This document shows, piece after piece, positions 6,742-13,925 of a stretch of DNA of 20,135 nucleotides. The DNA is from Thermoanaerobaculales bacterium (lineage in GTDB: Bacteria; Acidobacteriota; Thermoanaerobaculia; Thermoanaerobaculales; Sulfomarinibacteraceae). The notes below the pieces were generated by a model that was given only the letters and a program-made list of their open reading frames with translations, searched no databases and was not told the DNA's origin. How positions within the stretch are numbered: position 1 is the first letter of the stretch; every line of letters starts with the position of its first letter. The translations under genes were made by a program, and so were the position numbers. The stretch is taken from NCBI GenBank assembly GCA_025456385.1, contig JALOKS010000021.1:1-20135 (forward strand), read 5' to 3'.

Positions 6742-8007
6742 CTAGCTCTTCGGCGAGGACTGTGCGCTCTCGCCGACCCGCCGCACGGTAACGCTTTCGA
6801 TCCGTCGCTCGTCCATCACCTCGACCGTGAAGAGCAACCGGTGCGCCTCGTCGGGGACCTCGGTCCCGGGATCCGGAACCGTTCCGTGCAGCGAGAACAC
6901 GAGGCCACCGACGGTGTCGACCTCCTCGTCGTCGACCTCGATGCCGAAGAGCTCGTCCAACACCTCGATCGGCGCCCGCCCCTGCATCCGGTACACGCCG
7001 GGGCTCAGCAGCTGCCAGTCCGGCGGCTGCCTGGGGTCGAGCTCGTCCCCGATCTCGCCCACGATCTCCTCGAGGATGTCCTCGAGGGTCACCAGACCGG
7101 AGGTACCCCCGTACTCGTCCACGACAATCGCCATCTGCTGGTGCTTGCTCTGGAAGTCGCGCAGCAGCGCCCCGAGCGGTTTGTTCTCCGGCACGACCAG
7201 GCACGGTCGCGCGAGCTCGATGACCGTCGGCTCCTCCCCGCGTACGGTGTGTTCCACGATGGCCTTGACGTGCACGACGCCGACGATCCGGTCCACGGTC
7301 TCGTGGAACACCGGGATCCGGCTCTTGTGGGTTTCGGCGAAGACCCGGAGCAGCTCCGAGAAGGAGTCGCTGTCGGCCACGGTGACCATCTCGGTCCGCG
7401 GCGTCATGACCTCCCGAACCACCGTGTCGAAGAAGTCGACCAGCGACTCGACGATCTCGCCCTCCTCGCCCTCGAAGATTCCCGCGGCCTCGCCGGCCTG
7501 GAGGTAGGCCTGGATCTCGGCGTCGCTCACTTCTTCCTCGTCATCCTCGCTCGGAGGCCCCACCGACGCGTGACTGCGGTGCGCGACCAGCGGCAGCAGG
7601 GGAAACACCGCGGGCCCGACCAGCTTGAGCATCGACACCACGACGCCTTCTGAAAGCGGGTGCACGGCGGTGCGCACCGCCGCCGTGAGCAGCAGCGGCA
7701 CAACGACCGCGACGACGAGCGCACTCCAGCCCCCGAGCCCGGGAAGGTTGAAGACGATCAACCACGCGCAGCCCAGGCAGAGCAGCTGCAGCCACCGAAC
7801 GACGTCGATCACCCGCGAGACGTGGACGCCGGCCGGCACCCCGCCGAGCCCCGGGTGCTCCTCGAGGATGCCCTGGAACCGCACATTGCCCAGCCTCGGC
7901 AGCGAGCGGAGCAGCAGCTCGGTGACGGCGTACAGGACCGCCAACAGAACTGCGACCAGGCTCAAGGTCACAGGATCGCTGAACCACGAGGCGAGGCCGG
8001 CCCTCAT
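6742..8007 (-). CDS. CorC/TlyC-type membrane protein with CNNM-like domain, CBS pair and CorC_HlyC domain
   Basis: 421-residue membrane protein of the 'hemolysin/CorC' family, often linked to Mg2+/Co2+ efflux. The N-terminal region has several hydrophobic segments (~13-33, ~66-88, ~94-113, ~120-142). An acidic linker (PPSEDDEEEVSDAEIQAYL) follows, then the family motif VREVMTPRTEM (197-207) opening a CBS pair that runs to ~320 (VVDEYGGTSGLVTLEDILEEIVGEI). A CorC_HlyC domain (~335-410) closes the protein. The N-terminal membrane part is shorter and less canonical than DUF21/CNNM, so transport activity is uncertain; the CBS and C-terminal assignments are secure. Its ATG overlaps the ybeY stop in an ATGA (8004-8007), implying translational coupling. 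Confidence 0.9.
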   Translation of the reverse strand: MRAGLASWFSDPVTLSLVAVLLAVLYAVTELLLRSLPRLGNVRFQGILEEHPGLGGVPAGVHVSRVIDVVRWLQLLCLGCAWLIVFNLPGLGGWSALVVAVVVPLLLTAAVRTAVHPLSEGVVVSMLKLVGPAVFPLLPLVAHRSHASVGPPSEDDEEEVSDAEIQAYLQAGEAAGIFEGEEGEIVESLVDFFDTVVREVMTPRTEMVTVADSDSFSELLRVFAETHKSRIPVFHETVDRIVGVVHVKAIVEHTVRGEEPTVIELARPCLVVPENKPLGALLRDFQSKHQQMAIVVDEYGGTSGLVTLEDILEEIVGEIGDELDPRQPPDWQLLSPGVYRMQGRAPIEVLDELFGIEVDDEEVDTVGGLVFSLHGTVPDPGTEVPDEAHRLLFTVEVMDERRIESVTVRRVGESAQSSPKS

Positions 8008-8429
8008 GGGAGGAGCTCCCCCCGCAACCGCAGCTCGAGTCTGTTCATCCGCCCCCGGTCCTGCTCGTGATCATAGCCCAGGAGGTGGAGGAGGCCGTGC
8101 AGACCGAGCTCTGCAAGCTCGCGGAGCTCGTCGTGCCCGAGCCGCTCCGCCTGGCGGCGGGCGCTGTCGACCGAGATGACGATCTCGCCGAGCAGCCGAC
8201 GTCCCGACGGCAGCAGGTCACCGTCGGGGAAGGACAGCACGTCGGTCTCGCTGTCGTCTCCCAGGTACCGGGCGTTGAGCTCCCGCAGCAACGCGTCGCC
8301 GGTCACCAGCACATGGACCTCGACGCCATCCTGGCCAAGCCGGGTCAGACACCCGCCGATGACCCTCCGCAGCGTCTCAGCCGTCGGCTGGGATGGTTTT
8401 CGCTGCCACCTGATGTGGACCCGATTCAC
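8004..8429 (-). CDS. ybeY: rRNA maturation endoribonuclease YbeY
   Basis: 141-residue metal-dependent endoribonuclease for 16S rRNA 3'-end maturation and ribosome quality control. The zinc-binding signature HGLLHLLGYDH supplies His111, His115 and His121. The upstream conserved block ARYLGDDSETDVLSFP (53-68) and LGEIVIS (80-86) are typical. The arginine found after the Tyr in E. coli YbeY is Leu here; similar variants exist in other phyla. The ATG at 8427-8429 lies inside the 3' end of the upstream HD-phosphodiesterase gene, giving a 53-bp overlap, and starting later would remove the first beta strand. It ends in ATGA with the CorC-like gene. Position between the PgpH-like gene and era is a classic conserved context. 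Confidence 0.95.
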   Translation of the reverse strand: MNRVHIRWQRKPSQPTAETLRRVIGGCLTRLGQDGVEVHVLVTGDALLRELNARYLGDDSETDVLSFPDGDLLPSGRRLLGEIVISVDSARRQAERLGHDELRELAELGLHGLLHLLGYDHEQDRGRMNRLELRLRGELLP

Positions 8430-10704
8430 GCGTCCGTCGCCTCCTGTTGAAGTCGAAGCCAGGATAATCGATCCGGTGGTGGTACATGTTGGTGAGCACC
8501 AGCAGGAAGGCCGACGCCACCCGCTCGAGCTCTGAGAAGGTCAGCTCGCAGACCTCGAGCTGTCCGTCCTCGAGTGAGTTCGAGAAGATGGTGTCGATCA
8601 TCGCCTGGATCTTGGTCGGCGTCGGCGACTCGAGGGTGCGTGCAGCCGCCTCGACCGCGTCCGCGAGCATCAGGATTCCCAGCTCCTTGGTGTGAGGCTT
8701 GGGTCCCGGATAGCGGTAGTCGCTCTCGCGCACGTCGGACTTGTCGCCCCCGCCGCGCTCGACCGCCCTGCTGTAGAAGTACTGGATGAGCTTGGTGCCG
8801 TGGTGGGTGGCGATGCCCTGCCTCACCGGCAGGGGCAGCCGCGCCTCCCGCGCGAGCGCCAGTCCCTCCTTGACGTGGCTCTGGAGGACCAGGGCCGACA
8901 TGGAAGGCGCCAGGCCGTCATGGGGGTTGCCGTCGCGCTGGTTCTCGACGAAGTAATCCGGCTTCACCAGCTTGCCGACGTCGTGGTAGTAGGCGCAGAC
9001 CCTGCACAGGAGCGCGTTTGCCGCCACGGCGTCGGCGCCCGCCTCCGCCAGGTTGCTGACCGCGAGCGAGTGCTGGTAGGTGCCCGGAGCTTCCAGAGAG
9101 AGTCGCTTCAGAAGCGGCAGGTTCTGGTTCGAGAGCTCGAGCAGGCGGGTGTCGGTGGTCACCCCGAACACCGCTTCGAGCACCGGCAGCAGGAACGACA
9201 CGACGCCCACGGAAAGCGGGCCGCCGACGAAGGCGAAGAGGGCTGCGAAGGCCACCGCCGACGGCTGCTCGGGCAGCCCGCGGTAGAGCTCGAGGACCAG
9301 CATCATGACCACGTTCGCGGCACCGACGACAAGACCCACTCGGCTCATCGACATCCGGTCACGCGACCGCTGGGTCGCGAGGGCGGCGACCAGGCCCGAG
9401 GCCAGGGCGAAGGCCGCCATCGGGAAGCTGTCGTCGAGCATCATCCCGGCGATGCCAGCTCCGCAGACCGCGAAGCTCGACGCCGGCGCCATTCCGAGCA
9501 GGACGATGACCGTCGCCGGACCCGCGGCGAAAGGCAGCGCCCAGAGGTAGACCTCCACCGCCGACAGGGCCGAGCCTTGCGCCGAGAACGCGCTCGCGTG
9601 CGCGAGGTAGGAGCCGAGCCGCGTGATGGCGGTGAAGAGCAGGAGGAGGATGAAGATCATGGACAGCCGCCGTCGCATCTCGGCTTGACCACCGAGCTGG
9701 CGCAGCAGGGGCCACCACGCGAGCACCATCAGCGAGACCAGCAGCGCGACGCCGGAGGCCCTGATCAGCCTGCCGACCTCCGTTCGCTCCCTGCCCAGCG
9801 CCCGCAGCGTCTCCGCCACCTCCTCGCTCACGGTGTCGCCGCGACGCACCAGGACCTGCCCACGACGCAGCTCGCGGGATCGGGACACGACGCGTTCCGC
9901 GGCGTCGCGCATCCGCTGCGACGTCTCCCCGCGGTTGAAAAGCAGGTTCGGCGCCAGGTTCGCCACCAGGAACTCGACGGTCGGCTTGATCCAGCGGCGA
10001 GCCACGACCGGCCGCTCCAGCAGCTCCGCCCGCAGTACCTCCTCGAGTCCGGTGCGGAGGTCCACCGCTTCGGCGAGGACAGCCAGGGGCACCAGCCGCT
10101 CCGAGCCCGAGGCCAGGTTGCGGAGCGTGACACCGAGCTCGCCGCGCCGCTCGAGCGCGCGCCGGTCATCGACGATGCCGGCTCGAAGCACTCCGGAGAC
10201 GATGTCGGTCAGGACCCGCTCCAGCTCCCCGGAGCACGCCGCCGCGTCGAATACCTTGAGCATCGGCTCCGTGAGAACGAGCTCCGTGATGGCCCGAGGG
10301 CTGGCCAGGCCCTCGCCGTCCCGCCCGCGGCGATCGCGGCAGATGACGAACAGCATGCGCAGCTGCTCCTCGAGCTCGACCTGCAGGCGGGGCTCCAGGT
10401 CGTAAACCGGAAGCACCGCGGCGCGCGCCTCTTCCCGCGCGGCCTCGGTCGCTGCCTCGTCGGGCACCGAGACGTCGGCGGGAACGACGAAGTCAAAGGT
10501 CGCGACCTCGCCGGGCTGCCAGCCCGGGGGGCCCGAGCCGGTCCTCGGCAGCACCAGCAGCACGCAGCCGAGGATCGTCAGCAGGGCCCACAGCAGCGGG
10601 CGGTCGAGGAGGCGGTCCCACCAGCCGACCCGGTCCTCGAGGCCACGCCGGATGCGGCCTGACGTGCCCCTGGCCTCGCTCTTGGAGCTCCCGTTGCCGT
10701 TCAC
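8377..10704 (-). CDS. PgpH-like 7TM-HD (HDIG) cyclic-dinucleotide phosphodiesterase
   Basis: Large inner-membrane protein of the 7TMR-HD family, whose characterised member PgpH degrades c-di-AMP. From the GTG at 10704 it is 775 residues. It has a membrane segment at ~38-54, an extracytoplasmic region (~60-310), seven or so hydrophobic helices (~315-515), and a cytosolic HD domain (~540-740). HD-domain motifs include GTYQHSLAVSNLAEAG, CAYYHDVGKLVKPDYFVENQ (His574-Asp575), SHVKEGLALA, and ATHHGTKLIQYFY. The start gives a GTGA overlap with the phoH stop; an in-frame GTG at 10734 would add ten residues and is also possible. The C-terminus continues ~25 residues beyond the usual MYHHRIDYP ending, overlapping ybeY by 53 bp. 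No diadenylate cyclase gene is in this window, so the c-di-AMP substrate is inferred from the family only. Confidence 0.93.
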   Translation of the reverse strand: MNGNGSSKSEARGTSGRIRRGLEDRVGWWDRLLDRPLLWALLTILGCVLLVLPRTGSGPPGWQPGEVATFDFVVPADVSVPDEAATEAAREEARAAVLPVYDLEPRLQVELEEQLRMLFVICRDRRGRDGEGLASPRAITELVLTEPMLKVFDAAACSGELERVLTDIVSGVLRAGIVDDRRALERRGELGVTLRNLASGSERLVPLAVLAEAVDLRTGLEEVLRAELLERPVVARRWIKPTVEFLVANLAPNLLFNRGETSQRMRDAAERVVSRSRELRRGQVLVRRGDTVSEEVAETLRALGRERTEVGRLIRASGVALLVSLMVLAWWPLLRQLGGQAEMRRRLSMIFILLLLFTAITRLGSYLAHASAFSAQGSALSAVEVYLWALPFAAGPATVIVLLGMAPASSFAVCGAGIAGMMLDDSFPMAAFALASGLVAALATQRSRDRMSMSRVGLVVGAANVVMMLVLELYRGLPEQPSAVAFAALFAFVGGPLSVGVVSFLLPVLEAVFGVTTDTRLLELSNQNLPLLKRLSLEAPGTYQHSLAVSNLAEAGADAVAANALLCRVCAYYHDVGKLVKPDYFVENQRDGNPHDGLAPSMSALVLQSHVKEGLALAREARLPLPVRQGIATHHGTKLIQYFYSRAVERGGGDKSDVRESDYRYPGPKPHTKELGILMLADAVEAAARTLESPTPTKIQAMIDTIFSNSLEDGQLEVCELTFSELERVASAFLLVLTNMYHHRIDYPGFDFNRRRRTRESGPHQVAAKTIPADG

Positions 10705-11663
10705 GGCTGCCGTTCCCGCCGCTTCTTCTCCCACTTCGCGTACCGATCCACGACCTCCTGGACCAGCGGGTGGCGCACGACGTCGCGATGGGTGAAGCGG
10801 ATGGTGACGAAGCCTTCCGCTCCGTCGAAGATGTCGAGGGCCTCCACCAGGCCGGAGGTCTGCGCGAAGGGCAGATCGATCTGCGTGATGTCGCCGGTGA
10901 TCACCGCTTTGGACTGAAAGCCCATGCGCGTCAGGAACATCTTCATCTGCTCGCGGGTCGTGTTCTGCGCCTCGTCGAGAATGATGAAGGCGTCGTTGAG
11001 AGTGCGGCCGCGCATGAATGCCAGGGGAGCGATCTCGATGACCTGGCGCTCGATAAGATTCGCCACCTTGTCATAGCCGAGAATGTCATAGAGCGCGTCG
11101 TACACCGGCCGGAGGTAGGGGTTGATCTTCTCCACCAGGTCCCCGGGGAGGAACCCGAGCCGCTCGCCGGCCTCCACCGCCGGGCGCACCAGGACGATCC
11201 TGCGGACCTTCTTGTCGGTCAAGGCCGCCGCAGCCAGCGCTACCGCGAGGTAGGTCTTGCCGGTGCCCGCCGGACCGATGACGAACACGCAGTCCCGCTC
11301 GGCGACCGAACGGATGAACAGCCTCTGGTTGAGGCTCCGCGGGACGACATAGCGTCGCACCGAGGCTGGAATCGTGGCGTCCAGGAAGAAGTCGACGAGG
11401 TCGGTCCCGGCGTCCTCCTCCAGAACCCGGACCGCAGTTCGAAACTCGTTCCGGCCGACCGTCGCGCCCGTCTCCAGGAGGCGGTCGAAGGCCTCGAGGA
11501 GTCGGCAGACGATGCCCTCGTTGACGTCGTCACCCTCGACCGACACCCGCGGGCCGCGCGCGGTGACCGCCACTCCGAGGCGCTCCTGCAGATAGCGCAG
11601 GTTCTCGTCACGCGGCCCGAACAGCTTCTCGAGGTTTCCCTCGCCGAGTGTCAGCTGCTGCAT
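10701..11663 (-). CDS. PhoH family ATPase (PhoH-like protein, YbeZ type)
   Basis: 320-residue cytosolic P-loop ATPase. Walker A is GPAGTGKT (130-137), followed by VRPAVEAGERLGFLPGDLVEKINPYLRPVYDAL (159-191), highly typical of PhoH. Walker B is IILDEAQN (227-234), then MFLTRMGFQSKAVITGDITQIDLP. Homologues act with YbeY in RNA metabolism and are considered RNA helicase-like, though the precise role is unsettled. The N-terminal ~75 residues match the KH-like region seen in the YbeZ subgroup. The ATG (11661-11663) has GGAGG ten bases upstream and shares one base with the stop codon of the adenosyltransferase gene (TGATG). Upstream in-frame codons to 11957 are rejected as they lie over that gene and are low-complexity Arg/Ala. 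It sits in the same operon as ybeY. Confidence 0.95.
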   Translation of the reverse strand: MQQLTLGEGNLEKLFGPRDENLRYLQERLGVAVTARGPRVSVEGDDVNEGIVCRLLEAFDRLLETGATVGRNEFRTAVRVLEEDAGTDLVDFFLDATIPASVRRYVVPRSLNQRLFIRSVAERDCVFVIGPAGTGKTYLAVALAAAALTDKKVRRIVLVRPAVEAGERLGFLPGDLVEKINPYLRPVYDALYDILGYDKVANLIERQVIEIAPLAFMRGRTLNDAFIILDEAQNTTREQMKMFLTRMGFQSKAVITGDITQIDLPFAQTSGLVEALDIFDGAEGFVTIRFTHRDVVRHPLVQEVVDRYAKWEKKRRERQP

Positions 11664-12232
11664 CAGCCCGCAACCTCCGAGCTCGAGGCACCGGACCGGG
11701 GCCGCCACTCGGTCTCGGCCCGTCCGTCGCGGAGGTTCAGGAAGCGGGCGAGGACGAAAAACGCGTCCGACAGCCGATTGAGGTACGCCAGCAGACCGGA
11801 CGGCAGCCCGCCCCGATCCGCCTGCAGAAGGTTGACCCGCCTCTCCGCCCGACGGCACACGGTTCTCACGACATGCGCGAGCGCGGCGGCGCGCGATCCG
11901 CCGGGCAGGATGAACGCGCGCAGGGGCGGCAGCTCCGCGTCCATCTCGTCGATCCACGCCTCGATCGGTGCGCAGCTCCAGGAGTCCTCGTCGTGCGCCG
12001 TCCGTCGGGCGGGGTCCGCGAGGACGCTGCCGACCTCGAAAAGCGCGCGCTGGATCTCCTCGAGTCGCCGCTGCACCTCCGTCGGCAGGGGCTCGCAGCG
12101 CAGGAGGCCGAGGAACGACGCCATCTCGTCCACCGTGCCGTAGGCTTCGATGCGGGCGTCGTCCTTGCGGACCCGGCCGCCCGAGAAGAGCGAGGTTTCA
12201 CCGGCATCCCCGGTTCTGGTGTAGATCTTCAT
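11663..12232 (-). CDS. PduO/MMAB-type ATP:cob(I)alamin adenosyltransferase
   Basis: 189-residue enzyme transferring the adenosyl group from ATP to cob(I)alamin or cob(I)yrinic acid a,c-diamide to make coenzyme B12. Signatures are KIYTRTGDAGET (2-12, ATP-binding N-terminus), RVRKDDARIEAYGTVDEMASFLGLL (20-44), FILPGGSRAAALAHVVRTVCRRAER (107-131), and YLNRLSDAFFVLAR (150-163). These include the conserved Arg and Asp/Asn residues of the family, so it should be active. It is the first gene of the six-gene minus-strand operon and its stop overlaps the phoH start by one base. The ATG has no Shine-Dalgarno sequence but a TAGAAT -10-like element six bases upstream, suggesting a leaderless message. B12-dependent metabolism is implied, but its enzymes are not in view. 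Confidence 0.95.
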   Translation of the reverse strand: MKIYTRTGDAGETSLFSGGRVRKDDARIEAYGTVDEMASFLGLLRCEPLPTEVQRRLEEIQRALFEVGSVLADPARRTAHDEDSWSCAPIEAWIDEMDAELPPLRAFILPGGSRAAALAHVVRTVCRRAERRVNLLQADRGGLPSGLLAYLNRLSDAFFVLARFLNLRDGRAETEWRPRSGASSSEVAG

Positions 12233-12238
12233 CCGCGC

Positions 12239-12244
12239 ATTCTA
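12239..12244 (-). promoter_or_regulatory. -10 element TAGAAT for a leaderless operon transcript
   Basis: On the minus strand TAGAAT (5/6 match to TATAAT) ends six bases before the ATG of the adenosyltransferase gene, so transcription should start at or beside the initiation codon. There is no ribosome site in the intervening GCGCGG. No good -35 was found. It would drive the whole operon down to era. The rest of the 146-bp divergent gap to 12379 shows no other clear element on this strand. Confidence 0.4.
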
Positions 12245-12378
12245 CTGGAGAATCGGCCTCGGGGAGAGCTCCCGGCCGCCGGCTTCGGCGCCGCGCGGCG
12301 GGTTGTCGCAGATCACCGGCAGCCGGGGGCCTCTGTGTTAACCTTTGAGATGTTCCGGCGGCTCTCGAGGGAGGACAC

Positions 12379-13815
12379 GTGGAGCTCAAAGAACTGCTCA
12401 TGTTCATGACCAAGAAGGGAGCGTCGGACCTGCACCTGAAGCCGATGCGCCCCCCGCTCCTCCGCATCCAGGGCCGGCTCATCCCGATCAAGGCCAACCC
12501 CCTCCAGCCCGACGAGGTCGAGAGGATGCTGAGCGAGATTCTGAAGCCTGCGCAGCGGCAGCGCTTCGAAAAGCTGCAGGCCGTCGACATGGGCTACGGG
12601 GTTCCAGGCGTGGCGCGCTTCCGGTGCAACATCTTCATGCAGCGCGGGACCCTGGCCGCGGTCTTCCGGCGCGTGCCCTTCGAGATCGCGAGTGTCGATG
12701 ACCTCAACCTGCCCGACGTCATCACCACCTTCACCGAGTACCCGAGCGGCATGGTGCTGATCACCGGACCGACCGGCTCCGGAAAATCGACGACCCTGGC
12801 GGCGATGATCAATCTGATCTCGAGAGCACGGCCCTGCCACGTCGTCACCATCGAGGACCCGATCGAGTTCCTGTTCCAGGACGACAAGGCGACGATCTCG
12901 CAGCGCGAGGTGGGCACCGACACCCCGACCTTCCACGAGGCTCTTCGCAACTGCATGCGCCAGGACCCGGACGTGATCATGGTCGGCGAGATGCGCGACC
13001 TCGAGACGATGTCGACGGCCATCACCGCCGCGGAGACCGGGCACCTGGTGTTCTCGACGCTGCACACCAACAGCGCCGCTCAGACGGTTGACCGCATCAT
13101 CGACTCCTACCCCGCCGACCAGCAGGACCAGGTCCGCAGCCAGCTCGGCCTCGTCCTGCGCGCCATCGTCTCCATGCAGCTGGTGCAGAACAAGGACGGC
13201 AGCAAGCGCATGCCGGCCTGCGAGATCCTCGTCAACTCGCCGAAGATCTCCAAGCACGTCGAGAACGGGGAGATCAAAGAGATCCAGGAGGAGATGGAGA
13301 ACTCCGTCAACTTCTACCACATGCAGAGCATGAACCAGTCGTTGATCGCATTGCTCGCCCACGACAAGATCACGTACGACCAGGCGACTCAGGCCTCGAG
13401 CGACCCGGACGACCTGTCGCTCAAGCTGCGAGCGATGTTCCCGAAGATCGAGGAACGTTTCAGGGAGGGTGAGATGTCACCATCGCCAGCCGACTTTTCG
13501 CAGATCACAGAGCTCCTCGAAACGAAGCGCCTCTACGAGGAGATGGAGGAACGCCACCGCGCGAAGCTGGCCGAGAAGGACGAGCAGATCGAGGGTCTCG
13601 AGGCCGACCTCGCCAACCTCCGGCAGCACCTGGACGAGATCTCGTCGGGGAACGACGAGGTCCGCCGCCAGGGCGACCTCGCCCGCACCGAGATGGCACG
13701 CGTCCGTGAGGAGTCGCAGCAGAAGATCAACGCCCTCAACGAACGAATCCGCGAGCTCAACCAACAGCTCCAGAACGGCGGCAAGGGGCCGACCTCGGGC
13801 TTTTTCAAACGCTAG
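12379..13815 (+). CDS. PilT-family type IV pilus retraction ATPase with C-terminal coiled-coil extension
   Basis: 478-residue hexameric secretion-type ATPase. The GTG start follows GGGAGGA. Residues 1-~105 are the N-terminal domain (GASDLHLK, LLRIQGRLIPI). Walker A is GPTGSGKST (130-138), the Asp box is VVTIEDPIEF (155-164), Walker B is VIMVGEMRDLET (199-210) and the His box is GHLVFSTLHTNSAAQTVDRIID (221-242). The retraction-ATPase-like core ends near residue 360, the usual PilT/PilU length. From ~370 to 467 a heptad-rich charged region (ETKRLYEEMEERHRAKLAEK, QQKINALNERIRELNQQLQN) should form a coiled coil, followed by a Gly/Lys-rich tail. The extension is unusual. The canonical PilT AIRNLIRE signature is replaced by EEMENSVNFYHMQSMNQSLIAL, closer to PilU-type variants. 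No other pilus genes are adjacent, so it may act in twitching or in another type IV filament system. Confidence 0.92.
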   Translation: MELKELLMFMTKKGASDLHLKPMRPPLLRIQGRLIPIKANPLQPDEVERMLSEILKPAQRQRFEKLQAVDMGYGVPGVARFRCNIFMQRGTLAAVFRRVPFEIASVDDLNLPDVITTFTEYPSGMVLITGPTGSGKSTTLAAMINLISRARPCHVVTIEDPIEFLFQDDKATISQREVGTDTPTFHEALRNCMRQDPDVIMVGEMRDLETMSTAITAAETGHLVFSTLHTNSAAQTVDRIIDSYPADQQDQVRSQLGLVLRAIVSMQLVQNKDGSKRMPACEILVNSPKISKHVENGEIKEIQEEMENSVNFYHMQSMNQSLIALLAHDKITYDQATQASSDPDDLSLKLRAMFPKIEERFREGEMSPSPADFSQITELLETKRLYEEMEERHRAKLAEKDEQIEGLEADLANLRQHLDEISSGNDEVRRQGDLARTEMARVREESQQKINALNERIRELNQQLQNGGKGPTSGFFKR

Positions 13816-13902
13816 CCGGCGGCGCCGGCGCGGACGCCCGCGGTACCGCGCGCCGGGCGCCCAGCCGGGAACCGCGCCCACACCCTCCCCCATCCCCTGC
13901 GC

Positions 13903-13908
13903 TATGAT
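13903..13908 (+). promoter_or_regulatory. Possible -10 element (TATGAT) of mgtE
   Basis: TATGAT (5/6 match) in the 110-bp gap between the PilT-like gene and mgtE, giving a very short leader (~11 nt) that still includes GGGAG (13917-13921) before the ATG at 13926. No convincing -35 is present. The pilT end shows a GC-rich inverted repeat (GCCGGC/GCCGGC) but no T-run, so no rho-independent terminator is called there. Confidence 0.35.
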
Positions 13909-13925
13909 GCGCGGCCGGGAGCCGA

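Noticed and set aside
5680..7653. 657-residue plus-strand ORF opposite era and the CorC-like gene
   Set aside because: Shadow frame; its start region reads through the heptamer array (repetitive FEFRISNFEI-type peptide) and the rest mirrors well-supported minus-strand genes.
8692..10662. 656-residue plus-strand ORF opposite the PgpH-like gene
   Set aside because: Arg/His/Gln-rich shadow without motifs; the minus strand carries an intact, recognisable HD-family protein over the same bases.
10701..11957. Upstream-extended 418-residue PhoH start
   Set aside because: The extra ~98 residues are Arg/Ala/Pro-rich and lie fully over the adenosyltransferase gene; the ATG at 11663 has a GGAGG and a normal family N-terminus.
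13809..13830. Rho-independent terminator after the PilT-like gene
   Set aside because: There is a GC-rich inverted repeat (GCCGGC/GCCGGC) but only a 3-nt loop and no following T-run.
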